Positions 1 through 7,892 are shown, numbered from the stretch's first letter. The stretch is DNA of 12,521 bases from DSNY01 sp037442465 (GCA_037442465.1 JBBIQI010000102.1:1-12521); one strand, 5' to 3'. The notes: generated by a model from the letters alone, not told the origin. Made by a program: numbers and translations.

Positions 1-1
1 G

Positions 2-1705
2 CCGGCGGCCCCTGCGCGGCCGACTCAACCCGCTGCTCCGACGGCCGCCCCGCCGCCGGTGGCGGCTGTCGAGGTCGAAACGCAGGCCGCGCAACTGCTG
101 CAGCGGTCGCGCGCCGCACTGGACGCGGGCGACGCGCCGGCCGCGATCGAAGCACTGAATCAGTTGCTCACGCTGCCGCCGAACAAGGCCACCGAACCGG
201 CGCAGGAGCTGATCGGCGTGGCGCGCGAACGCAACGGCGAGGCCGCGAAAGCGCGCTCCGAGTACGCGCTGTATCTGAAGCTGTTCCCGCAGGGCGAGGG
301 CGCCGAGCGTGTGCGCCAGCGGATGGCGAAGCTCGACGCCGCGCCGGCGGGACAGCCCGCCGCGGCGCGCGAGCGCCCGCCGCTGAAGACACTGACGGGC
401 ACCGTGTCGCAGTACTACTTCGGCGGCAAGTCGCGTATCGAGAACGTGTTCAACACGCCGACCACGGCCGATCGTTCGACGTTCACCGCAACCGATCAAT
501 CGTTGCTGGTCAGCAGCATCGACCTGAACGGTCGCTACCGCGGCGCCGACGCCGAGCAGCGCGTCGTGTTCCGCGATTCGTACAGCCTGAGCTTTCTGCA
601 GGAGCGCGCGAGCTTCAATCGGCTCAACGCCGCCTACTACGACTACCGGGGGCTCACCAACGCGTTGTCGGCGCGGCTCGGCCGGCAGACCGGGCTGTCG
701 GGCGGTCTGCCGGGCCGTTTCGACGGCGGCATCGTCGGCTACGGGCTCACGCCGTCGGTGCGCGTCAACGTGGTCGGCGGCGCTCCGGTCGAGTTCACGA
801 AGATCGATTCGAGCCGCCGCTTCGTCGGCGCGAACCTCGACTTGAGCGGCGTGCTCGAGCGCTGGTACGGCAACGTGTACGGCATCCGGCAGACGGTCGA
901 CGGCATCCTCGACCGGCAGGCGGTGGGCGCCGAACTGCGCTATCTCGATCCGCAGACCACGCTGTACGCGGTCGTCGACTACGACACTAGCTTCAGGGCG
1001 CTGAACGCCGGGTCGCTGCAGGGCAGTTGGACGTCGGCGGGACGCACCAGCGTCAATCTGCTGTGGGATCGCCGCCGCGCGCCGACGCTGGCGACGCTCA
1101 ACGCCGTCTTCGGCCAGCCGACGACGTCGATCCGCGACCTGCTGGCGACGTTGTCCGAAGAAGAAATCCGGCGCATCGCCGCGACCGTGACCGCGGTCGC
1201 TACGCAGGGGCTTATCGGCGTGACGACCCCGCTGAACGATCACTGGCAGATCGGCGCGGACGCGCGGCTGGTCAACGTCGGCGCCTTGCCCGAGGTCGTC
1301 GTCAACGGCGTGACGATGCCGGCGCAGCCGGCGACCGGCAACGTGCTCAGCTATTCGTTGCAGTCGATCGGCTCCAACCTGTACTCGTCGCGCGACTCGA
1401 GCGTGTTCACGCTGATGTTCTCCAACTCGGCGACCTACGACAGTTGGCTGCTGACCTACAACAATGTCACCGGACTGTTCGAGCGCTTCAGCTTCGAGCC
1501 GTCGCTGCGCTACTACCTGCAGCGCGACACGACCGACATTCGGATCGCGCGGCTGTCGCCGTCGCTGCGCCTGTCGTGGCGGCCGACACAGGCGTCGGTC
1601 ATCGAAGTCGACTACCTGTTCGAACGCACGCGCACGACCGCGCCCACGACCAGCGATACGACGACGCGGCACTTTCTGTCGGTCGGCTACCGGCTCGATC
1701 TGTAG
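2..1705 (+). CDS. TPR-type domain plus outer-membrane beta-barrel protein, 5'-truncated
   Basis: The frame is open from base 2, so the true start lies upstream; 567 residues are visible. The first internal start-like codon is a GTG at 59, but a Pro/Ala-rich linker precedes it in frame, so it is probably not the real start. Counting from that GTG, residues about 8-92 form paired amphipathic helices of TPR type (AALDAGD...AIEALNQLL; EAAKARSEYALYLKLFP). After a Pro/Ala linker, residues about 112-548 alternate polar and aromatic residues like a beta-barrel, with strands such as QSLLVSSIDLNGRYR and a terminal HFLSVGYRLDL. The last residue is Leu rather than the usual Phe. A helical stretch at 355-381 interrupts the barrel. 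TPR-plus-barrel proteins such as BcsC, PgaA and PelB export polysaccharides through the outer membrane. The convergent glycosidase lipoprotein fits that role, but I recognise no specific family. Membrane location is fairly sure; function is inferred. Confidence 0.7.
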   Translation, partial: PAAPARPTQPAAPTAAPPPVAAVEVETQAAQLLQRSRAALDAGDAPAAIEALNQLLTLPPNKATEPAQELIGVARERNGEAAKARSEYALYLKLFPQGEGAERVRQRMAKLDAAPAGQPAAARERPPLKTLTGTVSQYYFGGKSRIENVFNTPTTADRSTFTATDQSLLVSSIDLNGRYRGADAEQRVVFRDSYSLSFLQERASFNRLNAAYYDYRGLTNALSARLGRQTGLSGGLPGRFDGGIVGYGLTPSVRVNVVGGAPVEFTKIDSSRRFVGANLDLSGVLERWYGNVYGIRQTVDGILDRQAVGAELRYLDPQTTLYAVVDYDTSFRALNAGSLQGSWTSAGRTSVNLLWDRRRAPTLATLNAVFGQPTTSIRDLLATLSEEEIRRIAATVTAVATQGLIGVTTPLNDHWQIGADARLVNVGALPEVVVNGVTMPAQPATGNVLSYSLQSIGSNLYSSRDSSVFTLMFSNSATYDSWLLTYNNVTGLFERFSFEPSLRYYLQRDTTDIRIARLSPSLRLSWRPTQASVIEVDYLFERTRTTAPTTSDTTTRHFLSVGYRLDL

Positions 1706-1818
1706 AACATCTCTGAAGATCCTCGACGGTCGCGTAGCGACGAGAAGCGGTCGTGCGCGAGGCGGCGCGCAAAGGCTCGCGCGCCACACGGCCGCGGTCG
1801 CCGCAGCGTCGCGGCGGT

Positions 1819-2886
1819 TCAGTTGCCGGCGGACAGCTGGTCGATGAAGGTCTGGAAAGCGGCCTTGCGCACACCGTCGTTGCGCAGCAGGCCGAGCGAG
1901 CAGAGGAACTCGAAGAAGCTTCCACCGGCGCTCTGACCGGAGACCGCGGCGCAATGCGCGGCGTTCCAGTCGCGGTACTTGAAGAAGCCGATGAACGGGA
2001 TCCGGTTGGCGCCGGCGGCGCGCCAGGCGGCGAAACTGCGGGCGATGAACTCGGCCTGTTGCGGCTCGCCGCTGCCGAGCGCGGCGCTGGACGGATAGCC
2101 CCATTCCTGCAGCACGATCGGCTTGTTCGCGTCGAGCGCGAGCATCGCGCTCACGTCGGCCGCGACGGTGGCCGGTGCGCGCGGCGCGAAGGTGCGCGAA
2201 TCGATCGGGTAGTAGGTCAGCGCAATGAAATCCATCGCCGCGTTCATCTGCGCGATGGCCGCGGCCTGCGCCCCGGTGGCGGCGGCGAACGTCGTCGTCA
2301 CACCCACTGCGAGCGCCGGGCGCAGGCTCTTGACGTGCGCGCGGGCATCTGTGACCAGCTCGACGAACGCCGCCCACTCGGCGGGCCGCGTGGCGAAGTA
2401 CGCATCGACTTCGTTGCCGAGCGCCAGGTACTGCACCTGCGCGGGCAGTTGCGGCAGCACCTGGTCGAGCAGCGCGCGCAGGCGGGCCTTGACGGCCGGG
2501 TCGTTGAACGCGAGCGTGGCCAGATCGGCGGGCAGCGCGCGTTCGGTCAACGCGACCACCGGGACGTTGAGAAAGATGCGCGTAAAGCCGTAGCCGGCCA
2601 GCGCCGCGGGGCCGAAGTAAGGATTCGTGAGCAGCGTCAGATCGTAGGTGTTTGCGCTCGGGTTCAGGCTGCGCCAGGGGGCGGCGGTCTGCGCGCCGCG
2701 CACGCCGAGCGCGGCGATGGCTCGGTATTCGGCGCTGTAGTTGGCGATCGGCTCGCTCGCCGACAAATTGGCGTTCAGCGCAGCGACGCCGCCGAACGCC
2801 GGCGGCGGGGCCGACGGTTCTGCGCCGGAGCAGGCGCACAGCGCGACAAATAAGCAGGCCTGGATCGCGCGCAGGACCGAACGCAT
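1819..2886 (-). CDS. Glycoside hydrolase-like (clan GH-A type) lipoprotein
   Basis: Predicted 355-residue exported lipoprotein. A basic N-terminus and hydrophobic stretch end in a lipobox-like LCAC at residues 16-19, so Cys19 is the likely lipidated residue. The body looks like a TIM-barrel glycosidase. LALGNEVDAY (residues 154-163) fits the strand-4 acid/base motif with Glu159. IVLQEWGYPSS (257-267) fits the strand-7 nucleophile motif with Glu261. Their spacing of about 100 residues is normal for clan GH-A (GH5/GH39/GH53-like). Two C-terminal cysteines (312 and 329) could form a disulfide in the periplasm. The start is well supported by a strong TAAGGAGG Shine-Dalgarno at 2892-2899, five bases before the ATG. 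It lies 49 bp downstream of the fumarase gene on the same strand and converges with the TPR/barrel gene, which suggests a polysaccharide substrate. The substrate and exact GH family cannot be told from the sequence. Confidence 0.8.
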   Translation of the reverse strand: MRSVLRAIQACLFVALCACSGAEPSAPPPAFGGVAALNANLSASEPIANYSAEYRAIAALGVRGAQTAAPWRSLNPSANTYDLTLLTNPYFGPAALAGYGFTRIFLNVPVVALTERALPADLATLAFNDPAVKARLRALLDQVLPQLPAQVQYLALGNEVDAYFATRPAEWAAFVELVTDARAHVKSLRPALAVGVTTTFAAATGAQAAAIAQMNAAMDFIALTYYPIDSRTFAPRAPATVAADVSAMLALDANKPIVLQEWGYPSSAALGSGEPQQAEFIARSFAAWRAAGANRIPFIGFFKYRDWNAAHCAAVSGQSAGGSFFEFLCSLGLLRNDGVRKAAFQTFIDQLSAGN

Positions 2887-2900
2887 CGTCGCCTCCTTAC

Positions 2901-2918
2901 GCCGGCGTCTTGGCCGGC
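2901..2918 (-). other. GCCGGC hairpin between fumarase and glycosidase genes
   Basis: Two GCCGGC hexamers (2901-2906 and 2913-2918) can pair across a six-base loop in the minus-strand transcript, directly upstream of the glycosidase Shine-Dalgarno. A third GCCGGC lies at 2931-2936, touching the fumarase stop codon, and could pair instead. No T-run follows, so this is not a typical intrinsic terminator. It could modulate read-through or initiation, or be chance in GC-rich DNA. Confidence 0.25.
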
Positions 2919-2935
2919 CGAGAACTTGCCGCCGG

Positions 2936-4459
2936 CTACCCGGCGGCGACCGGAATCTTGCCGATCTTCGCCTGCCACTCGCGCGGCCCGGTCTGGTGCA
3001 CCGAGGTGCCGCGCGCGTCGACCGCGACCGTCACCGGCATGTCCTTGACCTCGAACTCGTAGATCGCCTCCATGCCGAGGTCGGCAAACGCGACCACGCG
3101 CGCCGCCTTGATCGCCTTGGCGACCAGATACGCGGCGCCGCCCACCGCCATCAGGTAGGCGCTGCCGTGCCTGCGGATCGCGTCGATCGCCGCCGGGCCG
3201 CGCTCGGCCTTGCCGATCATCGCGATCAGTCCGGTCTGCGCCAGCATCATCTCGGTGAACTTGTCCATGCGCGTGGCCGTGGTCGGTCCCGCCGGGCCGA
3301 CCACTTCGTCGCGCACGGGATCGACCGGGCCGACGTAATAGATCACGCGGTTGGTGAAGTCCACCGGCAGCCGCTCGCCCTTCGCCAGCATGTCCTGGAT
3401 TCGCTTGTGCGCGGCGTCGCGGCCGGTCAACATCTTGCCGGACAGCAGCAGCGTGTCGCCCGGCTGCCACGACGCCACCTCGGCCTTCGTCAACGTGTCG
3501 AGGTTCACGCGTTTGCTCTTGTTGTAGTCGGGCTGCCAATGCACGTCGGGCCACAGGTCGAGCGACGGCGGTTCCAGATACACGGGTCCGGAGCCGTCGA
3601 GCACGAAATGCGCGTGTCGCGTGGCGGCGCAGTTCGGGATCATCGCCACCGGCTTGCTGGCGGCGTGGGTCGGATACATCCGGATCTTCACGTCGAGCAC
3701 GGTGGTCAGCCCGCCCAGCCCCTGCGCGCCGATGCCGAGCGCATTGACCTTTTCGTAGAGTTCGACGCGCAGCCGCTCGAGGTCGTCGCGCGGGCCGCGC
3801 GCCAGCAGCTCGGACATGTCGATCGGCTCCATCAGCGCTTCCTTGGCGAGCAGCATCGCCTTTTCGGCCGTGCCGCCGATGCCGATGCCGAGCATGCCGG
3901 GCGGGCACCAGCCGGCGCCCATCGTCGGCACCGTCTTCAGCACCCAGTCGACGATCGAGTCCGACGGGTTGAGCATCACGAACTTGCTCTTGTTCTCGGA
4001 GCCGCCGCCCTTGGCGGCGACGGTCACCTCGACCGTGTTGCCGGGCACGAGTTCGTAGTGCACCACCGCCGGCGTGTTGTCGCGCGTGTTCCTGCGGCCA
4101 AACTCGGGCGGATCGACGACCGAGGCGCGCAGCTTGTTGTCGGGGTTCAAGTAACCGCGCCGCACGCCCTCGTTCACCGCGTCCTGAAGCGAACCGTTGA
4201 AGCCCTCCCAGCGCACGTCCATGCCGACCTTCAGAAACACGTTGACGATGCCGGTGTCCTGGCAGATCGGCCGCCTGCCTTCGGCACACATCCTCGAGTT
4301 GGTCAGGATCTGCGCGATCGCGTCCTTGGCGGCCGGGCTTTGCTCGGCTTCGTAGGCCCGCGCCAGATGGCTGATGTAGTCGGCGGGGTGGTAGTAGCTG
4401 ATGAACTGCAGCGCGCCGGCGATGCTGTCGATCAGGTCGGACTGCTCGATGGTTGCCAT
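2936..4459 (-). CDS. fumA: Fumarate hydratase class I, [4Fe-4S]-dependent
   Basis: 507-residue class I fumarase, which interconverts fumarate and L-malate in the cytosolic TCA cycle using an oxygen-sensitive [4Fe-4S] cluster. The N-terminal alpha-type domain covers about residues 1-290 and the C-terminal beta-type domain about 300-507, fused as in FumA/FumB. Three cysteines in conserved contexts are the expected cluster ligands: Cys66 in RPICQDTG, Cys185 in GAGWCPPGMLG and Cys277 in IPNCAATRH. Other family blocks are GGGSENKSKF (151-160), GIGIGGTAEKAM (191-202), GKMLTGRDAAHKR (341-353) and VGPAGPTTATRMDKF (387-401). Length matches the family. A GAGG Shine-Dalgarno (4465-4468) lies five bases before the ATG. 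It starts 25 bp after the UPF0114 gene and is probably cotranscribed with it. Related enzymes such as L-tartrate dehydratase share the fold, but the single-chain architecture favours fumarase. Confidence 0.95.
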   Translation of the reverse strand: MATIEQSDLIDSIAGALQFISYYHPADYISHLARAYEAEQSPAAKDAIAQILTNSRMCAEGRRPICQDTGIVNVFLKVGMDVRWEGFNGSLQDAVNEGVRRGYLNPDNKLRASVVDPPEFGRRNTRDNTPAVVHYELVPGNTVEVTVAAKGGGSENKSKFVMLNPSDSIVDWVLKTVPTMGAGWCPPGMLGIGIGGTAEKAMLLAKEALMEPIDMSELLARGPRDDLERLRVELYEKVNALGIGAQGLGGLTTVLDVKIRMYPTHAASKPVAMIPNCAATRHAHFVLDGSGPVYLEPPSLDLWPDVHWQPDYNKSKRVNLDTLTKAEVASWQPGDTLLLSGKMLTGRDAAHKRIQDMLAKGERLPVDFTNRVIYYVGPVDPVRDEVVGPAGPTTATRMDKFTEMMLAQTGLIAMIGKAERGPAAIDAIRRHGSAYLMAVGGAAYLVAKAIKAARVVAFADLGMEAIYEFEVKDMPVTVAVDARGTSVHQTGPREWQAKIGKIPVAAG

Positions 4460-4484
4460 GTTGGCCTCGGACTCGTCGCTTCGA

Positions 4485-5105
4485 TCAGTGTTCGGTTTCG
4501 ACCGCCGGCCGCGGCGAGCCGAACAGGATGCGGTCGGTCGCCGCGATCGCCATCGCCGACAGCAGGAACGTGATGTGAATGCCGGTCTGCGCGATCAGCG
4601 TCTTGTTGTCGTAGTTCGCCGCGTTGATGAACGTTTTCAGCAGGTGGATCGAACTGATGCCGATGATCGCCGTTGCCAGCTTGACCTTCAAGACGCTGGC
4701 ATTGACGTGCGACAACCATTCGGGCTGATCCGGGTGGCCTTCGAGATTCATGCGCGACACGAATGTCTCGTAGCCGCCCACGATCACCATGATCAGCAGG
4801 TTCGAGATCATCACGACGTCGATCAGCCCGAGCACCACCAGCATGATCACCGTCTCGTTGAGCTTGGGTGAACCGTCGCTCGGCGTGGCGTAGCCGATCG
4901 CGCGAAAGATGTCGGCCACCGATCGCGCGTCGCCCATCGCGGCCCCGATCAGGTGCACCAGTTCCACCCAGAAGTGGTACACGTACACGCACTGCGCGAG
5001 GATCAGCCCGACGTACAGCGGAAGCTGCAGCCAGCGGCTGGCGAAGATCAGGCGGGGGACGGGCGACAGCGGGCGCTCGTTGGCGCGTTCGATCCGGGAC
5101 GGCAT
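4485..5105 (-). CDS. UPF0114/TIGR00645 family inner-membrane protein (YqhA-like)
   Basis: 206-residue integral membrane protein of the UPF0114 (YqhA) family, whose biochemical role is not established as far as I know. Hydrophobic segments lie at about residues 24-45, 86-110, 142-158 and 170-190, giving four likely transmembrane helices. Recognisable family stretches are SRWLQLPLYVGLILAQ near the N-terminus, LGLIDVVMISNLLIMVIVGGYE (92-113) and the polar block following it (FVSRMNLEGHPDQPEWL). I chose the ATG at 5105. The frame stays open to 5210, but those 35 extra residues are Arg/Ser-rich and unlike the family, which normally begins shortly before the first membrane helix. No clear Shine-Dalgarno precedes this ATG. 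It is the first gene of the minus-strand run leading into fumarase and is divergent from htpX. Confidence 0.9.
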   Translation of the reverse strand: MPSRIERANERPLSPVPRLIFASRWLQLPLYVGLILAQCVYVYHFWVELVHLIGAAMGDARSVADIFRAIGYATPSDGSPKLNETVIMLVVLGLIDVVMISNLLIMVIVGGYETFVSRMNLEGHPDQPEWLSHVNASVLKVKLATAIIGISSIHLLKTFINAANYDNKTLIAQTGIHITFLLSAMAIAATDRILFGSPRPAVETEH

Positions 5106-5139
5106 GTTGTGGTGGGACGGTCTCAGTGAAAACCCGCAG

Positions 5140-5145
5140 ATTCTA
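5140..5145 (-). promoter_or_regulatory. Possible -10 element for the UPF0114-fumarase unit
   Basis: The minus strand reads TAGAAT (5 of 6 to TATAAT), 34 bp upstream of the chosen ATG. This would give a leader of about 27 nt. I see no acceptable -35 box at 16-18 bp spacing, so the call rests on one hexamer. Confidence 0.3.
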
Positions 5146-5282
5146 CTGAGCGCCGTCGTCTGGGCCGCCATGCCGGCGCGCGACCTCTTGATTCGGGCGC
5201 GGCCGCCCACACGTTGAACGCGATTGCGGTCCCGGGGTCCAAGGCGTTGCTTTCCCGGTCACATGCTTCAGGTCGCGCAATG

Positions 5283-5312
5283 TAGACAAGATCGGTCGAT
5301 GGGTAGTGTTAT
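5283..5312 (+). promoter_or_regulatory. Candidate sigma70-type promoter for htpX
   Basis: TAGACA (5283-5288, 5 of 6 to TTGACA) and TGTTAT (5307-5312, 4 of 6 to TATAAT) are separated by 18 bp. Transcription would begin near 5319, giving a leader of about 50 nt. A second TAGACT hexamer at 5327-5332 is an alternative -10. In enteric bacteria htpX responds to envelope and heat stress, but no convincing sigma32 (CTTGAA / CCCCAT) element is visible here. Confidence 0.4.
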
Positions 5313-5369
5313 CGGGGCGCGTTCAGTAGACTTCGCGCCGTTTTCCGTTCAAACCTGTTTGGAGAATCC

Positions 5370-6245
5370 ATGAAACGCATCGCTCTGTTCGTGATGACGA
5401 ACCTTGCGATCATCGTCGTCCTCGGGGTGATCACCAGCCTGCTCGGGGTGAACCGCTACCTGACGGCGCAAGGGCTGAACCTGGGAATGCTGCTCGCGTT
5501 TGCGGCCGTGGTGGGCTTCACCGGTTCGATCATTTCGCTGCTGATCAGCAAACCGATGGCCAAGTGGACCACCGGTGCGCACACGATCGAGCAGCCGGCC
5601 AACGCGATGGAGGCGTGGCTCGTCGACACCGTGCGCAGGCACGCGGAGCGCGCCGGCATCGGCATGCCCGAGGTGGCGATCTACGAGGGCGAGCCGAACG
5701 CCTTCGCCACCGGCGCATTCAAGAACTCCGCGCTGGTGGCCGTCTCCACCGGCCTGCTGCAGTCGATGAGCCGCGAAGAGGTTGAGGCCGTGCTCGGCCA
5801 CGAGGTCGCGCACATCGCCAACGGCGACATGGTGACGATGACGCTGCTGCAGGGCGTGATGAACACGTTCGTCGTATTCGCCTCGCGCGTGATCGGCTAT
5901 GTCGTCGACCGGATCGTCCTGCGCAACCAGGACGACGCGCCGGGCATCGGCTACTACGTGACGACGATCGTGCTGGACATCGTGCTGGGCTTCCTCGCGG
6001 CGATCATCGTGGCCTGGTTCTCGCGGCAGCGCGAGTATCGTGCCGACGCCGGCGCCGCCCGCCTGATGGGCGGCCCGCGACCGATGATCAACGCGCTCGC
6101 GCGGCTCGGCGGTCTGGAGCCGGGCGAGCTGCCGCAGCAGATCAAGGCGATGGGCATCAATGCGCGCCCGAGCGGACTGCTGGCGCTGTTCTCCAGCCAT
6201 CCGCCGATCGAGGACCGCATCCGCGCGCTGCAGTCGGCGGCCTGA
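5370..6245 (+). CDS. htpX: Membrane zinc metalloprotease HtpX (M48B)
   Basis: 291-residue inner-membrane zinc endoprotease that degrades misfolded membrane proteins together with FtsH and other quality-control factors. Two N-terminal membrane helices span about residues 4-26 and 37-60. The catalytic HEVAH motif lies at 144-148, with zinc ligands His144 and His148 and catalytic base Glu145. The third ligand is probably Glu222 in FSRQREYRADAGAA (217-230), matching the position in E. coli HtpX. Further hydrophobic segments at about 157-178 and 192-216 flank the active site. FSSHPPIEDRI near the C-terminus is typical of the family, and the length is standard. The ATG has a GGAGA Shine-Dalgarno at 5361-5365, four bases upstream. 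It is transcribed alone, divergent from the UPF0114 gene, and followed by a strong terminator. Confidence 0.97.
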   Translation: MKRIALFVMTNLAIIVVLGVITSLLGVNRYLTAQGLNLGMLLAFAAVVGFTGSIISLLISKPMAKWTTGAHTIEQPANAMEAWLVDTVRRHAERAGIGMPEVAIYEGEPNAFATGAFKNSALVAVSTGLLQSMSREEVEAVLGHEVAHIANGDMVTMTLLQGVMNTFVVFASRVIGYVVDRIVLRNQDDAPGIGYYVTTIVLDIVLGFLAAIIVAWFSRQREYRADAGAARLMGGPRPMINALARLGGLEPGELPQQIKAMGINARPSGLLALFSSHPPIEDRIRALQSAA

Positions 6246-6266
6246 TCGGCGCGACCGACCGCGGGA

Positions 6267-6292
6267 AAAGGCCGGGCGAGCGCCCGGCCTTT
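6267..6292 (+). terminator. Intrinsic terminator after htpX, probably bidirectional
   Basis: A perfect 9-bp GC-rich stem (6269-6277 with 6282-6290, loop GAGC) is extended by two A-T pairs and followed on the plus strand by TTTCTT. It starts 21 bases after the htpX stop. On the minus strand the same stem is followed by TTTT, so it could also stop transcripts from the convergent MATE gene, which ends at 6453. Confidence 0.85.
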
Positions 6293-6452
6293 CTTGTTGC
6301 CGCTGTCGCCGGAATGCGTCGCTGCTGCCGTGGCAAGCGGGGCGCTTCCGGGTGAGCTTGCAAAGACACGTCTGCGGGCCGCGGTTCAAGCGTCGAAGGC
6401 GGACAACCCGCCTCGGTGACCGCGCCTTCTTCCTTCTTCGTTACCCGGGCGG

Positions 6453-7889
6453 TCAAGGTGATGGCCGCGCGGCCGCGTGTTCGCGCTCGCGGCGGCGCGC
6501 GACGTACGCCGCGAGCCAGGTCATCGCGAGACCTGCGAGCACGAGTCCGGCCGCAGCCGCCGCCCAGAAGCTGAACGCGCCGCCATAGGCCCAGCCCGCG
6601 GGCGGGTGGTAGGCGAGCCAGTAGCCTCCTGCGAGGCCCAAACCCCACAGCGCGACGCTGTGGATCAGCATCGGCGCGAGCGCGACCTTGTAGCCGCGCA
6701 GGATGAAACCCGCCACGCCCTGCATGGCGTCGAAGAAGTGGAACACCACGCCGGCGGCGAGCAGGCTCAGCGCGACCGCCGCGACCTGTGCGTCGCGCGT
6801 GAACGCCGTGACGATCGGCTCGCGCAGCAGATACACCGCCCCGCACACGATCAATGCCGTCGCCATCGCCACGTGCCAGCCGCGCCGCGCCGCACGGTGG
6901 GCGGCTGCGGGCGAGCCTGCGCCGAGCGCCTGCGCCACCTGTACGCTCGCGGCAATGCCGTAGGCGAGCGGCATCATGAACAGCAGCGCGACCAGGTTGG
7001 CGACGATCTGGTGCCCGGCGACGGTCACCGCGCCCAAGCGCGCGATCAGAAGCGCGATGAACGTGAAGGAGGTCACTTCGATGAGGATCGTTCCTCCGCT
7101 GGGCAGACCGAGTTTGAGCAGTTCGCGCTGGCGCGCCCAGCGCGGGCCGCACCAACGGCGCACCCGCGGGCGAAAGCGCGCGTAGAAGGGGTCGAGCCGG
7201 TAGACGAGCCAGTTCGCGACCAGCACGCCCCACAGCAGCACGGCGGTGGCCGCGCCGCAGCCGGCGCCGCCGTGCGCGGGCAGAGGGCCGGTGCCATACA
7301 TGAACGCGAAATTCAACGGCACCTTGGCCGCCAGCGCGGCGAGATTGATCGCCATCGTCACCTTGGGTCGCGAAACCGCCGCGTTCAGCGCGATGAAAGC
7401 GCGCGCTGCGAGCGACGCCGGCAGTCCGACCGCGACCGCCCACAGGTACAGTGCGGCAATGCGCGCGACTGCCGGTTCGGTGCCGCTCAGCGCCAGCCAT
7501 GGCGCGTTAAAGACCAGCAGCGGCACGCCCAGCAGTGACAGGAACAGCGCCAGCCAGAGCGCCTGACCCAGATCGACGCCGATGTCGGCGTAACGGCCGG
7601 CACCGTAGTGGTGGCCGGCGATCGGCGTCAGCGCCTGCAGCACGCCCATGAAACCGACGAACACGCTTGCGTAGATGCTGCCGCCGAGTGCGACGGCGGC
7701 CAGATCCGTCGCCGACAAGCGGCCGGCCATCACCGTATCGATCACCGCCAGGCCCATCACCGCGATCTGCGCGACGAAGATCGGCCAGGCGAGCTGCAGC
7801 AGCTCGCGGCCGCTGGCGCGCGCCGCGTGCGAAGGATCGAGCTCGCTCGCCAACATCGGAAGGATGGCGCCGCCGTTCGCGGTCGGCAC
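6453..7889 (-). CDS. MATE-family (NorM/DinF-like) efflux transporter
   Basis: 478-residue polytopic protein with about 12 hydrophobic segments in two homologous halves, the MATE architecture. The first half carries the NorM-type block DTVMAGRLSATDLAAVALG (51-69) followed by ALTPIAGHHYGAG (86-98). The second half repeats it with GLPSGGTILIEVTSF (261-275), AGHQIVANLVALLFMMPLAYG (291-311) and VQVAQALGAG (317-325). FDAMQGVAGFILRGYK (386-401) is also typical. MATE proteins export cationic drugs or metabolites against Na+ or H+; the substrate here is unknown. The start is probably the GTG at 7889, three bases after the stop of the preceding glycosyltransferase-like gene, with only a weak AAGG upstream. 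An ATG at 7856 (residue 12) is the alternative and also lacks a clear Shine-Dalgarno. The tight spacing implies cotranscription and probably translational coupling. Confidence 0.93.
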   Translation of the reverse strand: MPTANGGAILPMLASELDPSHAARASGRELLQLAWPIFVAQIAVMGLAVIDTVMAGRLSATDLAAVALGGSIYASVFVGFMGVLQALTPIAGHHYGAGRYADIGVDLGQALWLALFLSLLGVPLLVFNAPWLALSGTEPAVARIAALYLWAVAVGLPASLAARAFIALNAAVSRPKVTMAINLAALAAKVPLNFAFMYGTGPLPAHGGAGCGAATAVLLWGVLVANWLVYRLDPFYARFRPRVRRWCGPRWARQRELLKLGLPSGGTILIEVTSFTFIALLIARLGAVTVAGHQIVANLVALLFMMPLAYGIAASVQVAQALGAGSPAAAHRAARRGWHVAMATALIVCGAVYLLREPIVTAFTRDAQVAAVALSLLAAGVVFHFFDAMQGVAGFILRGYKVALAPMLIHSVALWGLGLAGGYWLAYHPPAGWAYGGAFSFWAAAAAGLVLAGLAMTWLAAYVARRREREHAAARPSP

Positions 7890-7892
7890 GCC

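Noticed and set aside
1722..1744. Hairpin between the convergent barrel and glycosidase genes as a terminator
   Set aside because: The stem is two 4-bp helices with a four-base bulge and no T-run on either strand, too weak to call.
1753..2853. 366-codon open frame on the plus strand
   Set aside because: It is antisense to the glycosidase lipoprotein, which has a strong Shine-Dalgarno, a lipobox and catalytic motifs. The plus-strand translation is Arg/Gly-rich and featureless.
2741..4573. 610-codon open frame on the plus strand
   Set aside because: It is antisense to the conserved fumarase gene and its translation is Arg/His/Asp/Gly-rich with no recognisable domain. This is the usual by-product of strong GC3 bias on the coding strand.
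5221..5369. Sigma32 heat-shock promoter for htpX
   Set aside because: I searched by eye for CTTGAA and CCCCAT-like boxes at 13-15 bp spacing and found none. The sigma70-like pair at 5283-5312 is a better match.
6396..6455. Inverted repeats downstream of the MATE gene (AGGCGG/CCGCCT and TGACCGC/GCGGTCA) as its own terminator
   Set aside because: The stems are short or have a 25-base loop, and no T-run follows on the minus strand. The hairpin at 6267-6292 explains termination better.
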